NCBI GenBank assembly: GCA_037974665.1
Contig: CM075778.1
Span: forward strand, 29,346,001-29,410,000
Length of the DNA stretch: 64,000 nucleotides
Direction: 5' to 3'
Origin: Ehretia macrophylla
Lineage: Eukaryota; Streptophyta; Magnoliopsida; Boraginales; Ehretiaceae
The position numbers and the translations under genes are program-made. Below the pieces are notes generated by a model that did no database searches, was not told the origin of the DNA, and saw only the letters and a program-made list of their open reading frames with translations. Of this stretch, positions 1 through 11,459 are shown piece after piece (positions within the stretch are counted from its first letter, which is position 1; each line of letters begins with the position of its first letter).

Positions 1-298
1 ATAAGTACAAGATATATATTTATAGGTAATCTTATCTCTTCTAGGTTTAGGCCTACAGGCCCACTGAACACTACTAATAAATACGGGCCACTAATTCAAC
101 AAATCTCCACCTTAGACCTTATTTGCTCCAATCAACATACATAATGCAGAAAGTTATTTTTTTTCTCAAATATACCCCCACCATATTTTTTAAAGTCCAA
201 CATAGGCCACACAGTCAATGACTATTATTCAACAACACTTCTAACAAAAGTTCTAAAACTAAAAAACTAAAATTTCACAGCTAGGCCAAGAGCCTAAA
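1..298. other. Unassigned AT-rich flank
   Basis: AT-rich DNA without a convincing reading frame. The first 120 bases have the general look of the end of a copia-type LTR followed by untranslated sequence, but I see no pair of ends or target duplication to support that. Confidence 0.4.
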
Positions 299-307
299 TA
301 TTTTAAA

Positions 308-712
308 GGGTAATTTACTGAAATAGTCCTAAATCTTTGTCTTTTCGACATTTAAATCCTCTATCTTTCATTTGGACAAAATGGTCCTTCATCTTTCATT
401 TTAGTGATAGTTATTAGTCTTTGGAGCAAAATTTGTCAAAAAATAACGTTAGTGAGCACGTGAATTACGCGTGGCCACAAAATGCATAAACTTTAAGATG
501 TTTATCTTTTATCGTGTGACAATTTTACCCTTGACAATTTGTGAATTTTGCAACCACGTGCTCATTAACGATATTTTTTTGACGGATTTTACTCCAAGGA
601 CTAACGATTGTCACCAAAATGAAATATGAAGTACCATTTTGTCCAAAACGAAAGATAGAGGACTTAAATGTCAAAAAATGCAAAGGTTTAGGACCATTTC
701 GGTAAATTACCC
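308..712. mobile_element. MULE-type MITE with perfect 9-bp TSD
   Basis: The left end GGGTAATTTACTG and the right end CGGTAAATTACCC are inverted copies, and the inverted similarity continues inwards for well over 100 bp. The element is flanked by identical 9-bp direct repeats TATTTTAAA at 299-307 and 713-721. A 9-bp target duplication with long terminal inverted repeats is the signature of Mutator-like elements. It has no coding capacity, so it would depend on a transposase elsewhere. Confidence 0.85.
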
Positions 713-843
713 TATTTTAAAATATAAAAATCCTAAACCTAGTCGGATTAGCAATTGTACTCTATAAATAGAACTACCTAGTTTGTGGGAAGTGTCACAC
801 ACCACAAGATAAATGTACCATACTTGATTATACCAAAATTATA

Positions 844-1541
844 TGTCACACCTCTAGTCGGTGTGTAAAAGTCATGAGTGTAATCTTTTGAGTAGTAGAA
901 TATAATACTTTGTAGACGTAGAATAAGTTATGTCGTACTACATTAAAATAATATTATGTTCTTATATATTTATGTGTTGAGCTGTAAAGCTTATTTGAAA
1001 TCAAAAGGCAAAAGAGAAAAGCAGCAGACAAAGAAGACAAAACCAATGGAAAAAGAAAGAAAAATTTGTTCAGCAAACTTTGGCTGCAAAGTTAGGCGCA
1101 CACAATTTTGGGTTGGCTTCACACTGCACGTGGGAAGACTTTTGCTGCAATGGTTTGAATTTTGGTGCAGAATGAGCCTATAAATATAGGCTTATTCTTC
1201 ACCATTTATGCATCACCAAACATTCCAAATCAGAGAGAAAAATAAGCTTTCTCCTGAGTATTTTCTCTTCCTCTTTTATTGTCCTATATTTGTGAGTGAG
1301 AGTTAGTTTCTCCTATTATTTGAGAGAGTGATATTGTTCTCTCCTTAAATTAGAGAGAAGGTTATTGTAAAATACTCCACATCATAGTGAAATCCTCCAT
1401 TACTTGCCCGTGGTTTTTTCTCTCGGTTTGTTTGAGGGTTTTCAACGTAAATTTTGTGTCTCTATTTTCTCTGTTCTTATTCATATTTTAGATGCGTGAT
1501 ACTATTTGTCTCCGATCATTCCGCTGCGCCGATATCCAACA
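844..1541 (+). repeat. Solo LTR, copia-type
   Basis: The block starts TGTCACACC and ends ATCCAACA, and its flanks TTATA (839-843) and TTATG (1542-1546) are an imperfect 5-bp target duplication. It holds a TATA box near 1179, then purine-rich GAGAGA leader sequence and the conserved-looking stretch leading to TCCAACA that is common at the 3' end of plant Ty1/copia LTRs. No primer-binding site follows, so it reads as a solo LTR. The 3' end is better supported than the 5' end; 931 or 957 are alternative starts. Confidence 0.5.
1179..1188 (+). promoter_or_regulatory. TATA box of the copia-type LTR
   Basis: TATAAATATA lies in the centre of the LTR and is followed about 30 bp later by a leader-like sequence. 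It probably marks the U3/R boundary of the old element. Confidence 0.45.
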
Positions 1542-2329
1542 TTATGTACACAATCCTTTCAAAAATGCTATCGTGTCGGTGACATGTGGTTGAGAATGAT
1601 ACTGGGTACTGATCAATGAGATGCTTAACTAGTTTTAGCTCCCCATATTAAATTAGTACTCCAAGGGAATGAACATAACCATGTTTAATTAAAATACTTT
1701 GCCATTAGCATATTATTTTGTAAAAGAGCAAATAATAGTCCCAGTAACTAGTAGGCAGTAAAAAGTTCATTGCAAGGCAAAAGCAAGAGACTATAGACAT
1801 TGAGGTTAGTTAACTGACTTTATGCAATTGAATATATTATTATAGGATTTTTTAATAGGAGATGTGAATCAATGTTCAAAAATATGTCTGTTAGAGATCC
1901 AATTGATACGTCTACAACTTATATGATGTGTTACCTTTTACTTAGAGATTTTACGATTTTATAATTGGTGAATGGTGACACCTAATCAAATTATAATCGT
2001 AAATACATCATTTTTTTCATCAGGCTATCTTCAAAATTGAAATCTAATTAAAAATTCACAACCCAAAACTTATTTGATTTTTGTATATTTAATACTAAAA
2101 TCTCGCAAACATGACTCCCAGTTTTCTCTTCAACAATTTCTTCAAATTGCTACGATGAGAAGAAAAGGAAACGATATGGCCAAAAAGAAAGAAAGAAGTA
2201 AAATAAAAGACAAGAATTTTCTCCCATTTTGTTTGGATTGATAAAGAAAGGAAATAACAAAAAATAGAAAAAAAAAGTAACAGCTAACATCTTGTTTAGA
2301 AAAAGAATAGAAGGGAAATATAATAGAAT
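1542..2329. other. Unassigned AT-rich DNA with a stem-loop
   Basis: No gene is seen. Positions 1923-2011 form an imperfect palindrome: outer arms around ATGATGT/ACATCAT, inner arms around TTACGATTTTATAATTGGTG at 1951-1970. This could be a small MITE remnant, but I found no target duplication. Confidence 0.35.
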
Positions 2330-3292
2330 TAGAGTCATTTTATAACAAACGAATGGGCTTTAGTATGTTCTTGAAAATTTTAGTCAAAACAATTTCTCCA
2401 ATTTTCTCGTACTCCTTCAGTTTTCTTCCTAAAACCATATCATACAATCTATATATACACATAAATATGGTGTCCTATGCCGCAGCTTAACATTCGATAT
2501 GCATGGTGTGTGAGGATTCTTTCAATATTGGCACCGTGGCTTGAGTATAATTAAAGTTGGTTGGTAGAAGACTTTGTCGAGGCCATTCGTTATATGGGCA
2601 ACGATGAAAATTTAGTTGGTTTAATGATAAGTTGATGTAGGAGTGGGATTATAATACTGGAATTATAAATGTTCATGGAGATTATAGGAAGCTTGCAAAT
2701 ATGTTGCAATCAGGGCTCGCAATAAAGTTAGGGTCTTTATCGAGCAACCAGTAGTTCTATCTATCCATCTCTTCAGACACAATATCTTGAGTACCAAAGG
2801 TGAGAATTCCCAAGCAATCAGGAGAAGGAATAGAGAATATAATACTTGACAATTAGGGTAAATTTTGCAAATAGTCTCCTAATTTACCCTCCTTTATTTA
2901 TACTATTTTTTTAATTTCACCCTCATTGTTTTAAAAGTGAAGTGTTTAATTTTCAAAGATTGCAAAAAGTTCAATTTAGTACCCAATGTTTATATATATA
3001 TATAATTTCATACTCATTGTTCCAAAAGTAACATACTTAGTCCCCAAATATGTAAAAAGTCCCTATAGTGTGATCTACACATGAAACTTTGAAAATAAAT
3101 TAACAAAAAGTTAAAACATTAGAGACTGAATTAATTTTTTTTTTTTTAATCTAGGAGACTAAGTGCAGCACTTTTGTAATGATAGGAATAAAAGTCAACA
3201 AAAGTATAAATATTGGAAACTAAACATATCACTTTTGAAATAATTAGGACGAAAATATGAAAACTTGCCAATATTAAAAACCATTTATAGGT
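2330..3292. repeat. Duplicated segment, copy 1
   Basis: This stretch is repeated, with moderate divergence and small indels, at 46632-47081 and continues at 56285-56700. Shared runs include CATTTTATAACAAACGAATG and GTGTGTGAGGATTCTTTC. Copy 1 is uninterrupted, whereas copy 2 is split by a 9.2-kb insertion. The origin of the segment is unknown; I see no coding sequence in it. Confidence 0.8.
2855..3292. mobile_element. MULE-like MITE, degenerate right end
   Basis: Starts AGGGTAAATTTTGCAAATAG directly after TTGACAATT, matching the left end of the element at 47036. The interior matches it through to the CTTGCCAATATT region. The right terminus and its target duplication have decayed here, so the boundary is approximate. 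Because both copies share the same left junction, the MITE was probably inside the segment before it was duplicated. Confidence 0.55.
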
Positions 3293-3319
3293 TATAAAAT
3301 ATGGATATTCAATATAAGA

Positions 3320-3570
3320 ACCATGTGATGCCTATGTGACAAGAAGTGTGAAGTTTACTTTAGGAAAGTTAATTGATGGGTTATATGATGACCACATATG
3401 GAAATGATGTCATTGATGACATCATCAATGTATTGTTTTTACTTATAAATAGGAAGGTTATGTGAAAGAAATGTACACAAGAAAGATCTACCAATAAAAC
3501 TCTTCTTCCTCCTTTTAGCAATTGTATTTCTTATATTATTCCTTATTGTATTTGATAATTTTTTATAACA
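3320..3570 (+). repeat. Possible short copia-type LTR
   Basis: The block holds a TATA box (TTATAAATAGG near 3443), a leader-like stretch and a 3' end in TTTTATAACA. The following ACGTTATCAGCACGAG resembles the sequence next to the LTR in some plant copia elements. No second LTR and no target duplication were found, so the 5' limit is a guess. Confidence 0.35.
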
Positions 3571-4630
3571 CGTACGTTATCAGCACGAGTCTCTGCCAAT
3601 GAGTTAAAAGGTGAAGAAATTAACACCCCAATTTTCTTCCTGGTTGTCGGTAACTTATTCTCTGACCTTTATCATGTTTTCAAAATTACATATTATATCA
3701 ATCGTATATTATGTCTACATGTAAGGTTTTGGTGATCATGCATGTGAAAAGTTTAAGGTTATATCGTTTATCTATGGAAATGTTGGACCTGTTATATTTG
3801 ATCCATGGTGAAACTAAGACCGCTTTTTCCTTGTTATTGATGATATAATTTAGACCGAAAAATGTTATAACCATTTGTGCAAAATATTGGCTTAAAAATG
3901 TTACTGTACCTTTTAGTTGTTTGCATATGGCTAAAGGTGGAAGTATTGCTTATTTTCTTAAATGACCATTGCAAAGTTACCAAATAGCACACTAACACAT
4001 ACCATCAACCATATTGATTGGGAAACGTCATTTTCTTTCTTTGTAATGTTACTGTTAGTTGATGTTTCACTTGAGAATCATGGTTACCAGCATGTTACTT
4101 TCCTGTGAGCAATGAAGATTCAGTGCATGATCCTATCATGGCCAAAAAGTGGTTGATCATCAAGGTTACGTATCAAATTTAGTTAATAATTTCGCTTATG
4201 GTTAGATCGGTATTTTTAAGACAAACTGTAAAAATGACGAAAATGAACTAGATGATATTGCTATGTCCAAATATCATTTATGATGATGATGATGATGATA
4301 GGTAAAAATAAATAAATAAATAAAAAGAAAAATTATGCGACATCAAACAAGACAAAACACAACTCAGAATTATTTATCTAGTTTTTTTTTTGTTGACAAG
4401 GGAACCCAACTGACCGAACCTGACCACATAAATATTCGGCGGAGTGAAGACTTTTGTTAAGTGGCGTCGACGCTTACTACTGTATCATGGCTCTAGTTTA
4501 AGAATTAAATATTAACATGTATTTACAGTAGTCTATATACTTGAAATTATTCGCGCTCTTCTAGTCTCCTCTTCGTGTCCTAAAAAATTTTGGGCGGAAG
4601 TTTCTTTCACTGTTGTGTATACCGTTAATC
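3571..4630. other. Unassigned AT-rich DNA
   Basis: No gene is recognised. It contains a short GAT microsatellite near 4281-4300 and an AAAT run near 4308-4324. It might be leftover internal sequence of the copia-like element to its left, but no gag or pol similarity is visible. Confidence 0.35.
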
Positions 4631-4641
4631 GGGACCTTCTT

Positions 4642-7267
4642 CTCCAAAGTCTTAGTTCTGAGACTGCAACCCCTGATGAAAAAAATCATTTCCCCAACAC
4701 AAACTGCTTTCATTCCGGGTAGATCAATTCAAGATAATACTATCATTGCCCAAGAAGCGGTCTACTAGCTCAAGAAAAAGAAAAAATCAAACAAAGGACA
4801 TACCATTTTCGAAGCTGACATGAGCAAGGCATATACAAAGGGTGGAATGGGATTTCCTGGCAGGGGTTCTTGAAAAGATGGGCTTCCACAATACATGGAC
4901 CAGATGGATTATGGGTTGTGTTACTTCTGTGTCTTTCAATATGATGGTAAATGGAGAACCACTGCAAACAATCATCCCTACTAGGGGGATTCGACAGGGT
5001 GACCCTCTCTCCCCTTACTTATTCTTTATCCTGACTCAGGTTCTCACCTGTTTGATTAACAGACAATTTGAACTTGGCCTCCTGAAAGGACTTAGGATCA
5101 AAAAAACATGCCCACCCATGTCTCATTTGCTCTTTGCAAATGATCCCATCTTTTTCCTGGAAGCCAACATCAGAGAAGTAATGACCCTCCAAGAATGCAT
5201 TTACAAATACTGCTTCGCTTCTGGACAATGTATCAACATTGAAAAATCTTCTATTATGTTTAGTAGCGGCTCACCATAGGGAATCAGAAACAGTGTGGCA
5301 GATGTGTTCAGAGTACGCCAAATCACCAACCTTGGGAATTATCTGGGGCTTCCTACTGAATGGGAAAAGGCAAAAGTGGAAGCTCTTAGTTGGCTTCAAT
5401 AGAGGTGTGCAAAAATGCTCGAAGGGTGGAAGAGTCTCCTTCTTTCGGATGGTGGAAATGATACCCTTATCAAAGCTGTTATCAACTCCCTGACTTCCTA
5501 CGTTATGTCCTCTTTTCTCATTCCAAAGCATGTTTGTAATAGGCTCTTATCTATGTTAGCAAGCTTTTGGTGGGGGGAGAATGGAAAACAGACTATCCAC
5601 TACCCGGCTTAGATGGGAAGAACTGACCAAATCAAAAAATCAAAGAGGGCTTGGTTTCAGAAACCTCTACTCTTTCAACCTCGCTATGATTGCAAGACAA
5701 GCTTGGAAGATCTTGTCCAACCCTAATTCTCTTACTGCTCAGATCCTAAAGGGCATTTATTTCGCCAATGGGGATTTCTGGAATGCTAAACCAGGAAGAG
5801 CTTCATCCTGGTCTTGAAAAAACATCCTCAAGGGACGTGATCTCATTAAAAAGAAAGCAATCTGGGACATTGGCAACGGTCAATCCATCAACATCTGGCA
5901 GGACCCTTGGATTCGTAACTATCCCATGCTTCAAAATATGAACAATGCTAGCATCTCCTATGTTGCTGAATTGATTGATCATAATTTGAGATAGTGGAAA
6001 GAGCAATCGGTTCGAGACATCTTTCCAGACCACATCGTGGAAGCTATCCTTACCATCCCCATTCTATGGACGACTAGGAAGGATGCCCTTATTTGCCCCC
6101 TTAGTCGTAATAGGAGGTACAATGTCAAATTAGGTTATCATGTGTCATGTGAAATGGTGGCAACTTTATCCCCCATTGCGGAAAGCTCTTTCCAACTTCT
6201 TGAGGAGCTTTGGAAGATGGTATGGAACGTTAAAGCTCCCCCGAAAATCAGAACATTCTTGTGGAAAGCAGGTAGAAACTGTTTGCCGACAAATGAAAAT
6301 CGTTACAAAAGAAAGTGTACGACAAGTCTAGTTTGCTCAATCTGTGATGAAGAAGTAGAGATCGTCGAGAATTGTTTTTTCCTTTGCCCGTGGGCTCAAA
6401 GAATGTGGTGTGCTTCTCCTCTGCAGTGCTCAATCAACCCTTATCGGATCTCTAGATTCGGCGATTGGTTCGTTTTAATGGTTCATAGGTATTAGTCAGC
6501 AGGCTACTGCAAGAAAGAAGCATATGTCAAGATCGCGTTTACCGTTTGGCAAATATGGAAGGAGAGATACGGATTCCGCTTGGAAAATAAACCTACTGAC
6601 ATTCCTTGTGCAGCGGCTCTTGCTTTTAGTTTTTTCAGTGACTATGTCGCAGCTAATGACAATCCCTGGGGAGAGTCTGAGACACAGCTTCAACCTCTAT
6701 CAAGTGCCCCTTCCACGTGGACCTTCCCTCCGATAGGAGCTATCAAGATCAATATAGATGCATCTTTCAAGAAGGAGGATAACCGTGCAACATCAGTTTT
6801 TATTGTGCGGGACTCAAGAGGAACAATCATTGCAGGCCAAGCAGATATGATCAGAAGGGTATCGGCCTTCGAAGCCGAAGCGGCGGCTATTAGGAGCGCC
6901 TGTCACTTTGCAACCCAATTCGTGTGCCATAACATCACCATTGAAAGTGATGCAGAGTCCGTTCTCAAAGCAATCAATTCTTCAGACCTTGCCCCTAGTT
7001 GGAATGCAAGACTAATAGTAGAGGATATTCAAAAGATTATGGCTGGATCCACTCGTGTTAGGGTTCGTAGCATTAGGAGAATGGCTAATTGTTGTAGTGA
7101 TTGGATTGCAAAAGCAAAATATTGTAATGAGCTCCCTTTAGATTGGGTGTCCAACCCCCCCTCCCAGCCTTATTCATTTAATTTCCCAGGACATAGCCCG
7201 ATTTGGTATTGGCTAAATGTAACCTCTTGTTTTGCTTAATGGAATCTTTTTTAGTTCAAAAAAAAAA
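4642..7267 (+). mobile_element. 5'-truncated L1-type LINE
   Basis: The element ends in an A-run at 7258-7267 and is bracketed by an 11-bp direct repeat GGGACCTTCTT (4631-4641 and 7269-7279), as expected for target-primed insertion. The 5' end starts inside the reverse transcriptase domain, so most of ORF1, the endonuclease and the start of RT are missing. The order RT, RVT-type zinc finger, RNase H matches plant L1-clade LINEs with a C-terminal RNase H. Confidence 0.9.
4670..7239 (+). pseudogene. LINE ORF2 remnant: RT, zf-RVT, RNase H
   Basis: Reverse transcriptase motifs run from about 4715 (FIPGRSIQDN) through ADMSKAY near 4820 to RQGDPLSPYLFF near 4995. The catalytic FADD box reads FAND at about 5133-5144, losing one metal-binding aspartate. 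Frameshifts occur near 4830 and 5240, and stop codons cut the frame at about 4767, 5275, 5610, 5815, 5990 and 6493. A zinc-binding RT-associated domain (CSICDEEVE) lies near 6340. The C-terminal RNase H (6580-7239) is the best-preserved part: it is open and keeps acidic residues in IDASF, FEAEA, ESDAE and SDWIAK. The original protein would have driven its own mRNA's reverse transcription; this copy cannot. Confidence 0.88.
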
Positions 7268-7279
7268 GGGGACCTTCTT

Positions 7280-7602
7280 GTATGATTGACAATGAATCCC
7301 AATATGAGTATTTATATAGTCACATTCCGGATTATAATACTATTCGAGTCTTTAGGTGTGCATGATTTTCCCACCAATAGCCCCATGAACGTACCAAAAT
7401 TAGAACTTTGTGCTCGATTTTATTATTTTCTGGGGTATTTTTTTTTTTTTTTTTTGGTAAAAGGAAGGGTTCTTTCCTTCGGGTATTTTATTAAAACCAA
7501 AAGAAATGTACAAAGGTGGAGGGAGCATCAAGCCAAAACCTTTAGGGGGAATGGGGTATTATTTTATAATTTTTTGGGGTTTGACAACGAACATAAATGT
7601 TA
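7280..7602. other. Unassigned flank with poly-T tract
   Basis: No gene is seen. A T-run at about 7438-7456 is followed by sequence that could be a retroposed fragment on the minus strand, but no source is recognised. Confidence 0.3.
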
Positions 7603-7610
7603 TCATTATT

Positions 7611-8811
7611 AGGGATGACAACGGGTATCCGCTCTACCCGAAACCGACGGGTAACCGTCCGATAAAAAATAGATAACAAAACCCGTTGGGTAAACCAATA
7701 GGTTTTTATTTTTATAAGTAGTAACCAATGGATAAACCGATAGGCTTTGGTTTAAAAAAAAAATCGAAACCTGAAACTCGATTATTAATTTATATATATA
7801 TATGTTTATTTATAGATATTATAGATACATTGATAGATATGTGAATATGTCTTTAATGGGTTATAGGATAGACTTTAATATAAAAGTTGGGCTAAGCCCA
7901 ACTAGTAACATTTCAAACTATAACAATTATTGGGTTTAACAATATTTTAAACTATAATAATTTAAAAAATATAAAAAATAAAACCCTTATCATATAACCT
8001 AATACTCTCTATCTTTTCTACTTCTCTGTATTCAGCCGCCACATTATACCAATAATAAAACCCATTCACAACATGCATTGTTTTTCTTCAAACTTCAACT
8101 CGGCATTTAAGGGATTTTTTTCATATGTAATTTCTTTTTCTTTTTTTTTTTAATTTCAAGTACTTTTGAGCTTTTTTTTTGTTAATTACAAACATTCTCA
8201 TTAATTAAGAGCTGATGATTCCAAAGTCGAAGATGACGACATCACTGCAGCCATAACCGCCGAGGGAGAGGACGATGTATTGGAAAATTTCATTTTTTTT
8301 TATCCTGTCGGTTTTTAGTTTATTATTGTTACTTTGTGATATTTTTGTGTGTTTTGATGCTGTATGTTGTAGATCTAAACTGTGCCTTGATGTTTTGTTT
8401 GGAAATTGTAGTGCTAGGGGATGTGTTATTGGTGTTCTCTGTTGTAGATCTGAAGACGAGAATAATTTTTTTTTTCAATTTGGTGGATATTTTAGATATG
8501 AATTAATGGTTATGTAATTTATTTTTTAATTTTTATTGCATTGTGTATGAATTTCATTTTATTTTGTTTTTAGGTTTCTTCAACATTAAAATTGACTTTT
8601 TTACAGTGTTTATGGAGCAAATTTTTTATTTAAATTAATTTGTTTTAGATAATCGGTTTCGGATTTGGATATCCGTAATTTTTTTAAACCCGTCGGTTTC
8701 GATTTTGGATAACAATTTTTAAATCCGTTGGATTTCAATTTCGGTTTGCTAAAAGGTTTCGATTTTGGTTTTGCCAAAAACCGCGAATAACCGATCTGTT
8801 ACCATCCCTAG
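7611..8811. mobile_element. Non-autonomous hAT element
   Basis: The ends AGGGATGACAACGGG and GTTACCATCCCTAG are inverted copies of the usual plant hAT terminus. The 8-bp repeat TCATTATT flanks it exactly (7603-7610 and 8812-8819). Subterminal regions carry several copies of GGTAACCG/CGGTTT-type motifs. The 1.2-kb interior has no transposase; the short frame at 8275-8517 is low-complexity and unlikely to be real. A relative with similar ends lies at 45797-46506. Confidence 0.9.
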
Positions 8812-8819
8812 TCATTATT

Positions 8820-9269
8820 GGGACCCAATCTCTTAGCGTCTTTGCATTTGGTGTCATGTCTTTTTCTAGGAGCAAAAGATGTTCTCACTTATCTCAGTTT
8901 TACATTCTTGCCACATCTACCTCTCATATTTTTACTTACATATTTGTCAGTCATTTTTCTAATGAGATGACACAGGTTCTGTTAGTCGTTTCACTAACAA
9001 GATATCTCGTAACTGGATACTCTGTTTGATTGATTTACACTTAGACATCGAGATTTCCTCATCCTATAGCTTACTTTCCACCATTATTTTCTCTCTTGAT
9101 GACCCTTACTTCTTCAATCCACTAGGGTAATATCATAGCCAACTCATTTTTATGATTATCATTGTTTCTCATCCATTCTATCTCAACATGGGCCTCAATC
9201 CTATCGAGAGAAAAGTACTGACCCTCATAGGCAAGAAGCTATTAGAAAGAGTTGCAAGTTCTCATACTT
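8820..9269. other. Unassigned DNA
   Basis: No gene or repeat recognised. A CACTA-like string at 8997 (CACTAACAAGAT) does not pair with the flank of the right-hand CACTA end. Confidence 0.3.
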
Positions 9270-9309
9270 GGGATCCATTTTGTCTCCATGTTGAGACGAA
9301 TTGGAGACG

Positions 9310-9612
9310 GACAAAGCATGTTAAATAGATAATGTTAAATAGTAATTAAATTAATAATGATAATTACTAATTAAATTAATTAATAATTTATTTTAAATAA
9401 GTAATTAATCTAATAATGATAATTAATAATTAAATAGTAATTCAATTAACAATTATATTTACTAATTAATAATTTATTTTAAATTAGTAATTAAATTATC
9501 ATTAATAATTTGCTTTAAAGTGTTAATTAAATTACTAATGATAATTACTAATTAAATAGTAATTAAATTAATAATGATAATTACCAATTATCTTAATTAA
9601 TTTAATTTGTCA
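9310..9612. repeat. TAATTAAAT low-complexity block
   Basis: Degenerate tandem repeats of TAATTAAATTA and TAATAATGATAATTA fill about 300 bp next to the left subterminal region of CACTA-like element 1. Confidence 0.7.
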
Positions 9613-9834
9613 ACATGTTGAGGCTGGGCGACGCTGAGGGTAGAACGCTGCCCTCACCTTGTTTTTACAAAAAAAAAAAAATCCCTTTCCCCATTTACCT
9701 GATTCCCCTCCCCCCCTGACTACCCTCCCCACCACCTCGTAACACCTTCGCCCTACCCCTCAAAACCACCCCCACCTCTCAAATTTCCTTCTCTACCCCC
9801 AATCTCTCTCTTTCTCAAACCCACATTGAAGGTT

Positions 9835-9960
9835 ATATATGTATATGTATATGTAGATGTAGATGTATATGTATATGCATATATGTAGTACTATGTATAT
9901 GTGTATGTATATGAGTTTATATATATATATATATATATATAAGTATATATATGCATATTA
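9835..9960. repeat. GTATAT/TA microsatellite
   Basis: Imperfect repeats of GTATAT and GTAGAT pass into a pure TA run near 9918-9940. A similar C-rich block followed by a TA run occurs in the neighbouring element at 14290-14600. Confidence 0.75.
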
Positions 9961-10784
9961 TATCTATGTTTTGTTTGTAGTTTTTTTTTTTTTTTGGGTT
10001 TTTATTTAATTTTTTTTTTCAGTTTTATTTTTTTCATTATTTGTTATTTATATATATTTTTTTTGTTTTGTTTTGTTTTCAAATTTTAGTTTTGTTTGTT
10101 CATTAATTAGTTTAATATTTTTTAATTTTAGGATTTCGCGATTGGACAAGCTCAATACGGCTCAGGTTAGTATTCTAATGTGTTTACTTTAGAGAATATT
10201 AACCCGTTCAAGTTTATGATGAAATTGTCTTGAACTCTTTTAGTGTAATGTATCATGTCATTTAATTGTCTATAATGTAAATAATTGTAACAAAAAATAT
10301 AAGTTTAAACATTTGTCCTCTAATAATAAATATTGGCTAGTCCTTACTTAGTTTGAATATAAGGTTAGAGCATAATTGACATTGTTCCATGAAATAAATA
10401 ATTGTAACCTAATAAACTTTCAATAAATAATTATTTTGAGGGACATTATGGATCAATACTTTTTATTCTTATAAATTGGCAAAACTCTATATTGATCGAC
10501 TAATAAGGTCTTCATATCTTTATGTTAATGCATTAGACTAACAAAAGTTTTCCATTCAAGTTTATTGAGTTTTATGCCATGCAGTGGAGTTAAAGATATA
10601 CATTGTTAGGTGCTTGGTTCGGAACTGAGAAATGAGAGGCGAAAGTTAGGAGTCGTTAACTGCTTCATTCTCCTACAGTCATCTAGTATGCTACTGTCTC
10701 AAGCACTCTATAAATTTTAGTTACTGGAATGTTAATTATGGAATGTGGCTATTTGTCTGTTGACGGTTGGTTGGGTAATCAATT

Positions 10785-11443
10785 TACAGGGAGCATTAGT
10801 ACACTTGGCATCTATTGATCCCATTGAGTTGTGCAATGAAGCAAAAATTGAGCATTGTCAGGCAACAAGAGACTTGAGAAGCTGTGGACGTTACGTACAG
10901 AGCGTCTTGATCACATGTTATCATGCCTCTTTACGTGAGGAATGCAGTCAGCGGTGTGATGATTGCCCCATCTGTAGAATCCTTTAGCCAAAGGATGGAA
11001 ACAGGCTTCGTCTTCGCCTTTACTACGAGTGTATAAAGGTTGGTCTTATCTTCAAAAGGTGTGATGAGAGATTCCAAGATAACAGTGACAAATAGCTTGT
11101 TCCTGATGTCCTGCGACTTTATTCTCTGTTTGATGTTGCTTTAAAGAACAACTTGAGTTCTCTAATATGCCATTGTATCCCTCTACAGTCTCTACGTATT
11201 TGGCAGATATCTTTTAGTTCTGAGTTAGAAGACTAATCCCAATGTTTTTATATTTCTTGACCTTCTAATAGATAATAAGACAGTGCAAGAGATGAAAAGA
11301 AGATTGAATTGACTAGTGAAATTTTCTGTCAAGCTTGCTGGCGTATCAAATGTCCTCGAAGTTCTAGAATCATCATTTAAAGATTCTCTTACAAAGCTTC
11401 ATGATCTCCAGTATCTTCAAGAAAGCATATTAAAGACAAAGCA
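10785..11443 (+). pseudogene. HOS1: Captured fragment of HOS1 (E3 ubiquitin ligase)
   Basis: After a splice-acceptor-like ACAG at 10785-10788 the plus strand reads ASIDPIELCNEAKIEHC, RDLRSCGRYVQ, EECSQRCDDCPICRI and, beyond a stop, GNRLRLRLYYEC and KRCDERFQ. Farther on come LYSLFDVAL (about 11120) and VKLAGVSNVLEVLESSFKD (about 11326), ending at a donor-like GTCAG near 11444. This order matches the N-terminal RING-like region of plant HOS1, a nuclear-pore-associated E3 ligase in cold and flowering control. Stops near 10985, 11090 and 11310 and a lost segment between 11170 and 11280 show it is dead. Intron borders are kept, so genomic DNA was captured. The gene identity is from remembered family motifs. 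Confidence 0.8.
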
Positions 11444-11459
11444 GGTCAGATTTTTTTGA

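Noticed and set aside
956..1183. 75-codon open frame
   Set aside because: Falls in the U3 part of the copia-type LTR and crosses its TATA box region; no homology seen.
8992..9012. CACTAACAAGAT as left end of CACTA-like element 1
   Set aside because: The extra base disrupts the CACTACAAGAAA terminus and the flanking TTT does not match TAA after the right end at 13159.
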